From Neoarius graeffei (taxonomy: Eukaryota; Chordata; Actinopteri; Siluriformes; Ariidae): a stretch of DNA of 64,000 bases. Positions 45,777-55,884 of this stretch are shown in pieces (positions within the stretch are counted from its first letter, which is position 1; each line of letters opens with the position of its first letter). A model generated the notes under the pieces. It worked only from the letters and a program-made list of their open reading frames with translations. It was not told where the DNA came from and did not search any database. The stretch is from assembly GCF_027579695.1 (NCBI RefSeq), contig NC_083582.1, positions 5,734,378-5,798,377 on the forward strand, given 5' to 3'. Both the position numbers and the translations under genes were made by a program.

Positions 45777-45950
45777 TAAACTGTGGTTGGTAGAAGAGAG
45801 CAACTGGACTTGCTTGAAGATTCTTGAAGACGTTTCACCGCTCATCCGAAAGGCTTCTTCAGTTCTGAAGAAGCCTTTCGGATGAGAGGTGAAACGTCTT
45901 CAAGAATCTTCAAGCAAGTCCAGTTGCTCTCTTTTACCACCCACAGTTTA
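45777..45950. repeat. 174-bp near-perfect palindrome
   Basis: Left arm from TAAACTGTGGTTGGTAGAAG to GAAAGGCTTCTTCAG and right arm its inverse, ending ACCACCCACAGTTTA. The centre is CTTCAGTTCTGAAG at about 45863. There are only a handful of mismatches. This is a foldback or MITE-like element; transcribed, it would form a long hairpin. Confidence 0.95.
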
Positions 45951-46089
45951 CCATGACCTGGATGACTCAGAATCTTCACAGACATGAAACAAATAAACCA
46001 AATAGATAGAAGGACACTCGGTAGAGTCGAGTCCATACCACTGCCAAGACACGTATTATCAACATCAAAATCAAATCACTTGATCCTAG

Positions 46090-46320
46090 GGTAAAACTAA
46101 AACTGTCCACCAAAGTTCATCCAAATCCATTCACTACTTTTTGAGTTATGTTGGGAACAGACAAAAACATCCTGGAGCCAAATACATATCCAGATTTACA
46201 GCAAAATTGAATAAATTATTCCTTAGCCCATGGATCACCTTTCCTCAAAATTTCATGAAAATCTGTTACTATTTTTTGAGTTACGGTGGGAACAAACAAA
46301 CAAACAAACAAACAGAGGTG
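46090..46320. repeat. Two imperfect direct repeats ending in (AAAC)n
   Basis: CTTTTTGAGTTATGTTGGGA at about 46137 and TTTTTTGAGTTACGGTGGGA at about 46272 follow similar upstream sequence. The second ends in AAAC repeats. Probably part of a dispersed element. Confidence 0.6.
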
Positions 46321-46489
46321 AAAACATATCCCTCTCCAATCCGCACAAAGCTACAGTTTTGTCTCACGTCCACTCCACAGATACTCGCGAGAGCGCTAGC
46401 GAAATCAAAACATGCACAAAGGTTTATTCAAAACACAATAAATGATTAATCATAAAGCAGATGCTTGAAAATTATGTAAACCACATCGC

Positions 46490-47034
46490 GGTTGAATTCT
46501 GGACTCTGATTGGTCAGAAAGTGTTGATTAATTCTTTTTAGTATAAAAACACAGGTGATTATAGGAAATCGTGCGCTCTGATTGGTTGAGAGATTCAGAC
46601 TATTTCTCAATAATCACCTCGAGCAACTCGGCAAAATGGCGTCCAATTGCTTTGTCACCGTAAGTGAGGAAGAATTACAGATGATGAAAGAATGCTGTTC
46701 CTGAATAAAAGCGCTAAAGATGCTCCGAAGTTTGGTCTAAAACTATTTAAAGTGAAGGTGGGGTTGGGATTTATTTTATTGATTTCAAAGCAAAGGGTTT
46801 TATGTGATTCAGCGTAGATCAGTGACACCCTTGCGGCGCAGACTTGTATTACATTTACATAAAGATTTTGAAGTTTGAAATAAATGATTTTTTAAATACA
46901 ATTTAAAAAACATTAATAATCACCTGTGTATTTATACTAAAGCAATTATCCGCCTCAGGCTCAGTGAATATTGATATATCGATGAACAATAACCTCGACC
47001 TCGACTTTATCTCCGTTATTATTCACCGATATTC
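46490..47034 (+). repeat. DNA-element relic with DUF3504-like first-exon remnant
   Basis: Begins near GTTGAATTCTGGACTCTGAT. At 46635 a + frame opens MASNCFVTVSEEELQMMKE. After one apparent frame change it continues KSAKDAPKFGLKLFK and is followed by GTGAAG, a possible splice donor (46759). The pattern (F..VSEEEL, then N.K..A..K.GLK.F) recalls N-termini of DUF3504/KIAA1958-like proteins of Crypton-type elements; this is from memory. Probably a decayed fragment. Confidence 0.45.
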
Positions 47035-47445
47035 ACTTCACCTTCCGTGAATAATTGTTAATTAACAGCAGCTCTGACAGTAGTGCAGCTGCATATCAGA
47101 GGATTATATTAATGCTCTCGTAATGACTAATACGTTGATGGAAGGAGTCTCCAGTGTCAGTGCTTCTTTGTAACAGTCAGCAATAACGCTGTAACTTTAA
47201 GCTTCCTGACATCTTCAGGACTGAGGAGTTTGTGGGGGTTTTATGTTGAAAATGAGAAGCTGGTGAAAGGGGACAGACTGTTTATCGCTGCTATAATATA
47301 AGAACAGAAGAAAATAATGTGTCATTATTTTAATAAAGAAAAAACATTAGAGTTGGATTAACTGATTGTCGTGAAATTATTGTTGTGCGTATAAGAGGAA
47401 TAAAAGACTTGAGGAGGTCAGGTTTGCGTTGATTATTTTCCTTAG
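47035..47445 (-). repeat. Dispersed repeat R2, copy 4, inverted
   Basis: Reading minus, ATTATAGCAGCGATAAACAG, then GACACTGGAGACTCCTTCCA and CTGCTGTTAATTAACAATT appear in the same order as copy 1 at 2430-2975. Confidence 0.65.
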
Positions 47446-48248
47446 TTTAGTTTAAAGCTAGACGGCCTTTCGATTTCATAAAATCGGTGAAATTTAGTTC
47501 CGTCTGAAATGTGGTGATTGTGATATATGTTTATTTCTGTAATATCTCACAAAATATCAGGCCATTCTGTGGCTGGGAAGTTATTTAATTTGTGGGGATT
47601 AAAGCAAATAATGTGCATGAAATCGCTCGCTTGGTGCAGTCAAGCAGACAGAGGAAGTCCGTGTGCGCATGCGCAGGTTTACCTTCTTCTTCTTCTTTTG
47701 GGTTTTACGGCAGCTGGCATCCACAGTGTTGCATTACTGCCATCTACAGGTTTCCCTTTGAGCGTGCACTGACAGTTCCATCATTCTGTCGCTAAACGAA
47801 CAGCTGATCACACCGAGGTGCTCGCTGAGCGCCAATATTTATTAGTTTGGTCCTGCGTTTCCTTTCCTCCGTATATAACATAACATCTTTTCTTCTCACT
47901 TTCTTTCCGTTACTGTAGTCACTCTTTCACGTTTTATTCGCACACTCACGTCCTCCATTTTTCTCTCCTGTTTCAAATTTGTATCTCACAATGCCTTGCG
48001 TGAACGGGGAAAGATCACCACGTCATGTATGATGTAGTATCTTGAATTGGGTCATGGGGAAGCAGGAAAAAATAGTGGAGAATTTAGAGCCACATGGAGA
48101 TTAATTTATTAATTGTTCTGTTTAAAAATAATAATAAAATTGTAAGTTTGTGATTCGAATTCAGTACCTTTCGGTCACTAAACAAAAATAACTGTGTGTT
48201 GGGAAAATTCTTTTTATGACTTGGAAAAATCTGAAAGGCAGTACAGCT
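47446..48248. other. No gene recognised (47.4-48.2 kb)
   Basis: No exon or named repeat seen. Confidence 0.5.
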
Positions 48249-48252
48249 TTAA

Positions 48253-48458
48253 CCTCCTAAGGCCCAAGCTGTTTTTTTACATGCATTTTTTATTTCTCTT
48301 TGCTATTTGGGCTTATTAGAACCTGATTAGAATAAAAACTAAGCATCATCTTTTGATAAGATGTACTTTTAGAGAAAAAGTATGTCCACATATGTGGATT
48401 CTTGTTCCGAATTTCCATAAAGTGCTGTCCACGCATGTGACCGCTAAGCCCTAGGAGG
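48253..48458. mobile_element. TTAA-flanked MITE (piggyBac-like), 206 bp
   Basis: Inverted ends CCTCCTAAGGCCCAAGC and GCTAAGCCCTAGGAGG, with TTAA at 48249-48252 and 48459-48462. A TTAA duplication is the piggyBac target, though some other superfamilies also use TTAA. No coding sequence. Confidence 0.8.
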
Positions 48459-48636
48459 TTAATTTAGTTTATTGGTTTTTGTTAACAGGGACTGTGCATA
48501 ACCCAACTGTTGCAGCAGAGTTAGCTATGAGCTAATTTTCATCTGTGGTCCCTGGGTAAGCAATGTAAAAGCATGTACAATACAGACAATCCAAAACAAC
48601 AATTAACCACAACAACTAACAATATTTATGAGTAAT

Positions 48637-48735
48637 TAATGATTTGCCTTTGATTTGCCCAGAGGTTCACATACAGATGTATGCAGATGATGTATCTTTA
48701 TGTGAACTTCTGGGCAAATCAAAGGCAAATCATTA
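48637..48735 (+). repeat. Foldback with 37-bp arms around an RT-like YADD segment
   Basis: Left arm 48637-48673 and right arm 48699-48735 are inverted copies with one mismatch (TAATGATTTGCCTTTGATTT). The loop reads IQMYADDVSL on +, matching RT motif C of LINEs. No other RT motif is nearby. Confidence 0.8.
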
Positions 48736-48739
48736 ATAT

Positions 48740-49279
48740 ATAAACTAAATAAAATCGGTCCTAAAATAGATTCCTGTGGAACACCAACAGTAAATGTTCC
48801 TTTAACCGGACAACACCGAGTGTTTTATTCCTCATAGAGGACGCAGAACCGAGTGATGAAATGCACAAATGATGAAGCGTTTGTGTAATGCTGTGGGCTG
48901 TTGTTGCTGCCTGGGTGGTAATAAACCCTGACCCCACACACACACACACACACATATTTTAATAAATCTGCACCACTGGTTTTCAGTCCTGGAGGCAGAC
49001 AGTGAAACTCCAGTGCAGTCTACCTGTGTTTGGAGACTGGAAACAGAAAACATGTGCTCATCAGAGCCGAGTGTTTAGACTGCATGGACTTAAATCCTCT
49101 TCCTGTCAAACTGGCTTTGGATTACATTGGACTGAAAACTCCAGTCTCTCTGCGGTTCTGGCTCCAGCGTGTACATGCTTCTTTTATTGTTCACCTCCGG
49201 ATATGTCTTCCTCTTGCTTTTGGAAGTGAAACATGCCATCTTTCGTCATTCGATCATGTTGACACAAGACTTCGTCGAG

Positions 49280-49312
<33 letters not shown>

Positions 49313-49974
49313 TGTTTGGCGACGGGAGACTGGGAGGTTGAAAGTTGGTGCCTGAGTTGTGTTTTCTTCCTCTGTGTTTTTTTTCACCCCCAAGCACAGT
49401 TTGAAGGTGGTCCTCGTTTATGTGTGCCTTTCGTTTCTCTCAGTCGGCTCTTAACGTGTATTTCCTTTCACAAGATGAAAGTGCTTCATAAACTCTGTAC
49501 AGGGTTTAGGACTCTCATTACAGAGAAATCTACACCATCGCAAGACGTACGTCTGATGCTTCGTTGTTGCGAGTTACTGTTTCACAGCGCGGTTTACACG
49601 ACGCTTTCTGTCCACAGTCATGTGAATTACACTGGTGTCTGTTTTCCTATTTAGTATTCACATGCTTCATTTTAACCTTCGAAGGCCATGAAGTGTACTT
49701 TCTCCATCCTATGCTGTACACTAAATGTTAAAAATTACAAATTATTTGGGTTTCATCCAACAGCAGATAACGGTCATGCAGAAATGGCTGGAAAATATTG
49801 TAAAAGTAAAAACGTAATGAGGGAAAGTAAAGTATTGTTACTTTAAAATAATTACTTAAGCAGGAAAACTAATTATTTAAATACTTACTTGAATAAACGC
49901 GAGAACGTGTCCGGTGAAAAGGCGACTCGAGTAGCCTTTGGATGAACTGAACAGAATTAAAATGATATAAAATG
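48740..49974. other. No gene recognised; CA and GA microsatellites
   Basis: CA run 48935-48953 and GA run 49281-49310. Frames at 49002-49654 overlap without recognisable domains. Confidence 0.45.
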
Positions 49975-50460
49975 TAGCAGGAGGAACATCGGTGATTATT
50001 CTATCCGCATTCACTGGATATGAGCAGTCGCGCACTCTGATTGGTTACTCTACTACACTGATATCAACTCATATACTGTGAGTAGAGAAAAACAAAATGG
50101 CGGTGCGTGTTACTGAACTAACCAAGGATTAATAAAAGTACTTGATGGTAAGAACATACCTTTTTTTTCAAGAATTATTATTATCTCATTTTTTCACAAA
50201 TTGCTCCTGTCATTTCGCCGGTTTGTTTACATTCTAAGCGGAAATTATTTTCTCGGATGTTTTGTATGAAGTTTTTATTTATCAAATTTGCAAAAAATAA
50301 AAATGCCCTGTTTCTCAAAATCCAGTGAATGTGGATCAAATAAAACAGTTATTCCACTCAATCTCGTCGTACGTGGCTTACAGACAACTCGGTGCTACGC
50401 GTCTCATCGCCTATCAGCTCATGTACGACTCGATTTCATGGAATAACTGTTAAATATAAC
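49975..50460. repeat. Repeat with internal foldback (arms at 50346 and 50420)
   Basis: AACAGTTATTCCACTCAATC at about 50346 and, inverted, AACAGTTATTCCATGAAATC ending about 50452 form imperfect arms. Upstream, CATTCACTGGATATGAGCAG and its near-inverse around 50320 (CCAGTGAATG) suggest a second inverted pair. Likely a decayed DNA element. A short frame MAVRVTELTKD at 50098 is not assignable. Confidence 0.6.
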
Positions 50461-50725
50461 AGATTAAAAGGACATTTTTCACCTCATAAACATACTCAAG
50501 TCAGAGTATAAACTATCCTCTTTAGAATGACCTTATAATTAAACGTACAGTCAATTAAAAAAGTCACTTAAATAAATTTGTTGGACTAAATGTAGCGTGT
50601 TATTAGCCGCCTCTGTGGTCATGTGACCCAAAACATGTGATACCACAAGTGCATCAATAGATGTATCACGGAATTGTATCTAATCTAATACCAAAAAGAA
50701 AAGTTGTATAAAATAATGTTTGTTG

Positions 50726-52160
50726 CAGTGGCGGCTGCTGGTTTTTAAAACAGGGGAAGCCCATTTTACGTATTCATCGTAAAACCTGTAGGCCGGATAT
50801 CAAAGCATAGAAAGGTGTGCCCCATTAGCATAGTGAACTAGACAACCCTACCTAGTGGCAGAAAGTATTTTTGCTTGTACATTTCATGTTATAGTCTGGC
50901 TTGCCAGGCTAGTGCCTCATATCCTTAATCAAAAATATCAAACATCCAAAAATCACTGGCTATTCAACGAAGAGCCTTGAACATCATACCCTGATATGCA
51001 ACACAGAGTCTTTAACACAACACCCAGCTGTGCAACACATCCTTGAACATCTTCTGCAACACAGTCTGGAAATTCATAACCAGGTAGGCTATGCAACACA
51101 CAGAACCTTGAATATTATACCCAGGTATAACCTATAACACAGAGCCCACCATTCTCTTAACATTACTGAACAATATACACACTTCACATTCATGAACATT
51201 ATATGATGCACACTATTTATACACAAATTCTGCCCTCCGCTCCTTTTCCAGAAAATGGTCTGTGACCCTGTCACACCAGCTGGTTGTGCTTTCCAGAGAC
51301 TTCACCAATTTCTGTTAGCAGCTAGCACTGCAGATCCCAATGAGGCTCAAGCTAGCCTACAACCAGATTGAACTACAAATGAAATAAACGAGTGAATTCG
51401 CGAATGATCAAACTGATAGAATGGATGAAAGTTAACGGAGCACAACGAGTAATATTTACATTTATTTACAGAGTAATGTACAGAGACATCAATGAGAAGA
51501 AACGTTTATATGAAAAGAAATTCGGACAGCACTTTGGCACACGACTACACTTTCTCGACATCCGCTAGGGACTGACTGATCATACTTCCGTGTTCCTCGC
51601 CGACGCCGAAGTACAGAGCCCGCCCTCCTCACTACCTCCAATAATCCTTTATCAGCCCGGCTTCTTGTCCCTCCCACTGTCTCGTTTACCCCCAGAGATA
51701 CCCGGCTTCCCTGGAAGTGACGATTTTGTCGATTTTAACCAATAACAACTAGCCGAAATTGGCTGTTCAGAGCCCTCTCGTAGACTGCAACGGATACCCG
51801 GCTGCCAGCGCATAGAGCCCATTGAAATAAGAAAGGTTACAGCCAGTGTTGCCAGATTGGGCTGTTTTAAGTGCATTTTAGCGGGTTTTGAACATATTTT
51901 GGCTGGAAAACGTCAGCAGTATCTGGCAACGCTGGTTACAGCCTGGCAGCAAAGGTGATTCTCGTAGCGAACTGCAAGTTCGTCAGACATCACTCAAATA
52001 AGTTACAGGATAGTTATGAACGTAAATACAATCTTGGGCATATATTATGTTATGCAAGTTATTGTTTTAATGAGAATTCAACGTCGTAGATGCCGCAGTT
52101 TGGGGAGAGAATTTTAGGGGAAGCTCGGCTTCCCTTGTTGTCTCTGAGAAATCGCCCCTG
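50726..52160. mobile_element. hAT-type non-autonomous element, 1435 bp
   Basis: Ends CAGTGGCGGCTGCTGG and, inverted, CAGGGGCGATTTCTCAG. Further inside, both arms share AGGGGAAGC/AAGGGAAGC. The exact 8-bp duplication GTTTGTTG at 50718-50725 and 52161-52168 fixes it as hAT class. No transposase frame. A 91-bp MITE is nested at 51844. Confidence 0.92.
51844..51934 (-). mobile_element. 91-bp hAT-type MITE (copy 2), nested in the hAT element
   Basis: Ends CAGTGTTGCCAGAT and ATCTGGCAACGCTG. Exact 8-bp duplication GTTACAGC at 51836-51843 and 51935-51942. The inverse of the copy at 17141-17231, same length. Confidence 0.94.
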
Positions 52161-52534
52161 GTTTGTTGTATAAAAATGTTTGTAAGTGTAAAACCACAAC
52201 CTACCAGAAATCTTTTGTTGTTTGAACGACAAGAATCTGGAACATTCTTTCTGATGGACAATTGTAGCTTTTTTAAATCTGCCATGTTGAATTATTATTT
52301 TTCTGTTTTTAAATAATTATGATTGCAACAACCCTCACACTTTTAAATCTATAGGTTTGAAATGTAATTCAGTCTGTCCTCTTGCACGTCCTGTCTTATG
52401 TTGTCGATAGACTATTTTATTTATAATATAGCTTTTTTTTTTAATACTTTGGGCCCACAGCAATTGTCTAACACTGTTGTGGTTACCCTGCTATACACAT
52501 CAAATTTTTTTTTTACTTATTATTTTTTTCCCCG

Positions 52535-52914
52535 GGGCGGCACGGTGGTGTAGTGGTTAGCGCTGTCGCCTCACAGCAAGAAGGTTCTGGGTTCGAGCCC
52601 CGTGGCCGGCGAGGGCCTTTCTGTGTGGAGTTTGCATGTTCTCCCCGTGTCCGCGTGGGTTTCCTCCGGGTGCTCCGGTTTCCCCCACAGTCCAAAGACA
52701 TGCAGGTTAGGTTAACTGGTGACTCTAAATTGAGCGTAGGTGTGAATGTGAGTGTGAATGGTTGTCTGTGTCTATGTGTCAGCCCTGTGATGACCTGGCG
52801 ACTTGTCCAGGGTGTACCCCGCCTTTCGCCCATAGTCAGCTGGGATAGGATCCAGCTCGCCTGCGACCCTGTAGAAGGATAAAGCGGCTACAGATAATGA
52901 GATGAGATGAGATT
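52535..52914 (+). mobile_element. SINE S1 copy 6, full length
   Basis: From GGGCGGCACGGTGGTGTAGT to the ATGAG tail. Flanks ATTTTTTTCCCC and ATTTTTTCCCCC are an approximate target duplication. Confidence 0.95.
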
Positions 52915-53504
52915 TTTTCCCCCTTTCTCTAACTTGTAAATATATGCTGATTTAAAAAAAATAATATAATTAAATTTAATTATGATTAATTGTGAAGTGT
53001 AAATACCCGTGAATATCAGTGTAAACACAGTGTGTTTTTTATTAGGACAAATCCAACATCCAGTTATATCGAGTGAGGAACAGGAAGTAGGGTTAAAAAG
53101 AGGAATTATAGTGTAACACAGAAAACCAGGCACTTTATAGACTTAACAGGACAAAAATAACCTTTCAGTGTCTGCAGTAGCTAATTAAGGAGTAACACGG
53201 AACAGGTGAACACAGTCAAGTAACAAGTCCATGATAAGGCAAAGGGAAGCGAAAACAATGAGCACATGCATTCGAATATTAAATATTTTATGCAAATATT
53301 ACAACTAGACATAAAGGAATCCTGATGTATCGATTATTTGCCTATTTTTCACACAGTCTCAGATCACACTGTTCTTTATGTTCTCTCAGCACTCTTACCG
53401 ATCTGACAGGTTCGATATCTGTTTTCGTTCTGATAAGTGCTGACATCGGTGTTTTGTTTTAGTCACATTTTTGGCCTGTTTACAAAATATGGACGAATCA
53501 CGGG

Positions 53505-53558
<54 letters not shown>

Positions 53559-53596
53559 CAAAGCACGGATCTTTTATTCATGAATATGTGATATTT
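52915..53596. other. No gene recognised; (TA)n at 53506-53552
   Basis: AT-rich sequence with one TA microsatellite and no supported exon. Confidence 0.5.
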
Positions 53597-53608
53597 TCTG
53601 TAAAACAT

Positions 53609-53981
53609 CTCATCTCATTATCTGTAGCCGCTTTATCCTGTTCTGCAGGGTTGCAGGCGAGCTGGATCCTATCCCAGCTGACTACGGGTGAAAGGCGGGG
53701 TTCACCCTGGACAAGTCGCCAGGTCATCACAGGGCTGACACATAGACACAGACAACCATTCACACTCACATTCACACCTACGCTCAATTTAGAGTCACCA
53801 GTTAACCTAACCTGCATGTCTTTGGACTGTGGGGGAAACCGGAGCACCCGGAGGAAACCCACGCGGACACGGGGAGAACATGCAAACTCCGCACAGAAAG
53901 GCCCTCGCCGGCCACAGGGCTCGAACCCGGACCTTCTTGCTGTGAGGCGACAGCGCTAACCACTACACCACCCTGCCACCC
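53609..53981 (-). mobile_element. SINE S1 copy 7, reversed (first of a tandem pair)
   Basis: ATGAG-repeat tail at 53609, head end (CACCACCCTGCCACC on +) at 53981. Flanked by TCTGTAAAACAT at 53597-53608 and 53982-53993. Confidence 0.96.
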
Positions 53982-53993
53982 TCTGTAAAACAT

Positions 53994-54363
53994 CACATCA
54001 CATCACATTATCTCTAGCCGCTTTATCCTTCTACAGGGTCGCAGGCAAGCTGGAGCCTATCCCAGCTGACTACGGGTGAAAGGCGGGGTACACCCTGGAC
54101 AAGTCGCCAGGTCATCACAGGGCTGACACATAGACACAGACAACCATTCACACTCACACCTGCGGTCAATTTAGAGTCACCAGTTAACCTAACCTGCATG
54201 TCTTTGGACTGTGGGGGAAACCGGAGCACCCGGAGGAAACCCACGCGGACACGGGGAGAACATGCAAACTCTGCACAGAAAGGCCCTCGCCGGCCACGGG
54301 GCTCGAACCCGGACCTTCTTGCTGTGAGGCGACAGCGCTAACCACTACACCACCGTGCCACCC
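53994..54363 (-). mobile_element. SINE S1 copy 8, reversed (second of a tandem pair)
   Basis: Same orientation as copy 7. Flanked by TCTGTAAAACAT at 53982-53993 and 54364-54375. Its tail repeat is ATGTG rather than ATGAG (CATCACATCACATCACATT on +), and it has a 6-bp deletion (one ACATTC lost in the CACTCACACC region), so it is not a simple duplicate of copy 7. Confidence 0.96.
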
Positions 54364-54375
54364 TCTGTAAAACAT

Positions 54376-55486
54376 AAATAGTTAAAATTAAATAGTAAAT
54401 TAATAAAATAAACATACAAACGCAGTATTTTATTATGAACTTCAGCAGTCCAAACATGTAATCATTCTAGACTTCTTAATTTGTTTTTTACTGAGTTTAC
54501 AATTCTGGCATTTCACATGGAACCATTTCCTGTGTCTTGTACAATGAAGCATAAATCCATATTCTGCCATCGTACATGTGCAGTAAAGTTTTCTGATGTT
54601 CTACATCTCTTATCGAAAGCCTCGTCTCCTGATTAGTGAGTATTGGCTTGACTTAATCTCGCGCTTCGACCTCCATCATGTAGCTACCACTGACAGATAA
54701 CATCACCATGGAGACGATCTGTGTGACGTCCGTGTCATTGTTTCGTAGATTTGTAGCAACGTTCATAAAATTAACCATCATCCGTATGAAATCTGTGACC
54801 AATCTGTATTATACTAGCATCCGTGATGCATCAGTGTTAAAATCCATAACCATTTTGTATCCGTTTTTTTTATATTAATCCATAATATGTGACTCGTCCA
54901 TACCGTATTTTGTCATCCATGACATCTTTGCAGGTCTTAAGTTGTGACATCACGAGTCACAAGTGGAGTCTTACCTGGAGTACAACTCATCCTCATCATC
55001 TCTGGTGAACCGGATCACGTTTTCCTGAATCTTAGCAAAAGGGAAATCCCAGAATGACATCATATGGCAGCCGAAGACAGAATTTTACAGTCCAACATGG
55101 CCCCCTTAATACGTCTTGACGTTGCTGAGCTGTACAAAGCCCGAGTGTCACCGCCATGACGCCCTCAATTTGCAGCATCACACTTCATTTCATGGCACAC
55201 ACTAATCTAGAGCTGTTCCCTGGGTTACATAATAATAAAACACACACACACGTATTATTTAAAGCTTCAGTTATGTGTTTCTTTTTGTGCTGGCTTCAGT
55301 TTTTTTAGAGCAAAGGATTTCCATCGGCTGCTCGTATTCCTCAGGTACGCTGCCAGCCGATGCCTGTGATCACGTCAGAAGGAAAGCTTTGTAAAATGTG
55401 GAAAAACATCTCGTGTGTGTGTGTGTGTGTGGTCCCTTCCTCCTGTTCATTTTGACCCTGTTTATATGTTTGTGTGTTTTCTGCAG
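54376..55486. other. End of presumed afap1 intron 1; no gene recognised
   Basis: No repeat named here. The last bases before exon 2 are a T-rich tract ending TGCAG, a normal acceptor. A GT run lies at about 55413-55430. Confidence 0.5.
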
Positions 55487-55615
55487 CAATGGAGGAGCTG
55501 GTGGCGGAGCTGCGGGTCTTCTTGGAGCTGCTGGACCGAGAGTATCTGAGCGCAGCAGTGAGAGAGAAGAAAGTGCAGATCTCCAACATTCTACACAGAG
55601 TCGTGTCTGCGAAAG
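55487..55615 (+). CDS. afap1: afap1 exon 2 (conserved N-terminus of actin filament associated protein 1)
   Basis: Acceptor TTTTCTGCAG ends at 55486. The exon opens with CA and then ATG at 55489, and 42 codons follow plus one base before a donor (AAAG then GTAGAG at 55616). The product begins [20 protein letters not shown] and continues [23 protein letters not shown] recognise this as the N-terminus of AFAP1, an adaptor that cross-links actin filaments and is a Src/PKC partner. AFAP1L1 and AFAP1L2 are relatives, but exon 3 fits AFAP1 best. The region is acidic and leucine-rich, and likely helical. The ATG has G at -3 (if spliced to 30705) and G at +4, so it can itself be the start. The PH domains, substrate region and C-terminal coiled coil of the family are not in the window. 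Confidence 0.88.
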
Positions 55616-55884
55616 GTAGAGTGTTTAATTATCTAAATACAAATGCACACTCGTGGGCAGACCGATACATCTGGTCTTTGCTTTTATACTCGCTCTTCAA
55701 GCTTAGAGATTCCTCTGTGTTGGATTTGTGATGAGAAGAATAAACACACACACACACACACTGATGAGAATAAACACACACGTCTTTCTCCAGTCATTAA
55801 AGTGGACTTTATCTGCCTCTGTCAGGAGGTTACGGTGTCTCAGAAGAGGAATTTTTCAAATAAAAAAGTCTCAGGAATTGAGAA
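55616..55884. other. afap1 intron 2, first part; short (CA)n
   Basis: CA run at about 55744-55761. Nothing else named. Intron 2 would be 55616-60951. Confidence 0.6.

Noticed and set aside
49002-49654. Overlapping frames of 73-161 codons
   Set aside because: No splice signals or recognisable domain; one crosses a GA microsatellite and the longest frames overlap on the same strand.
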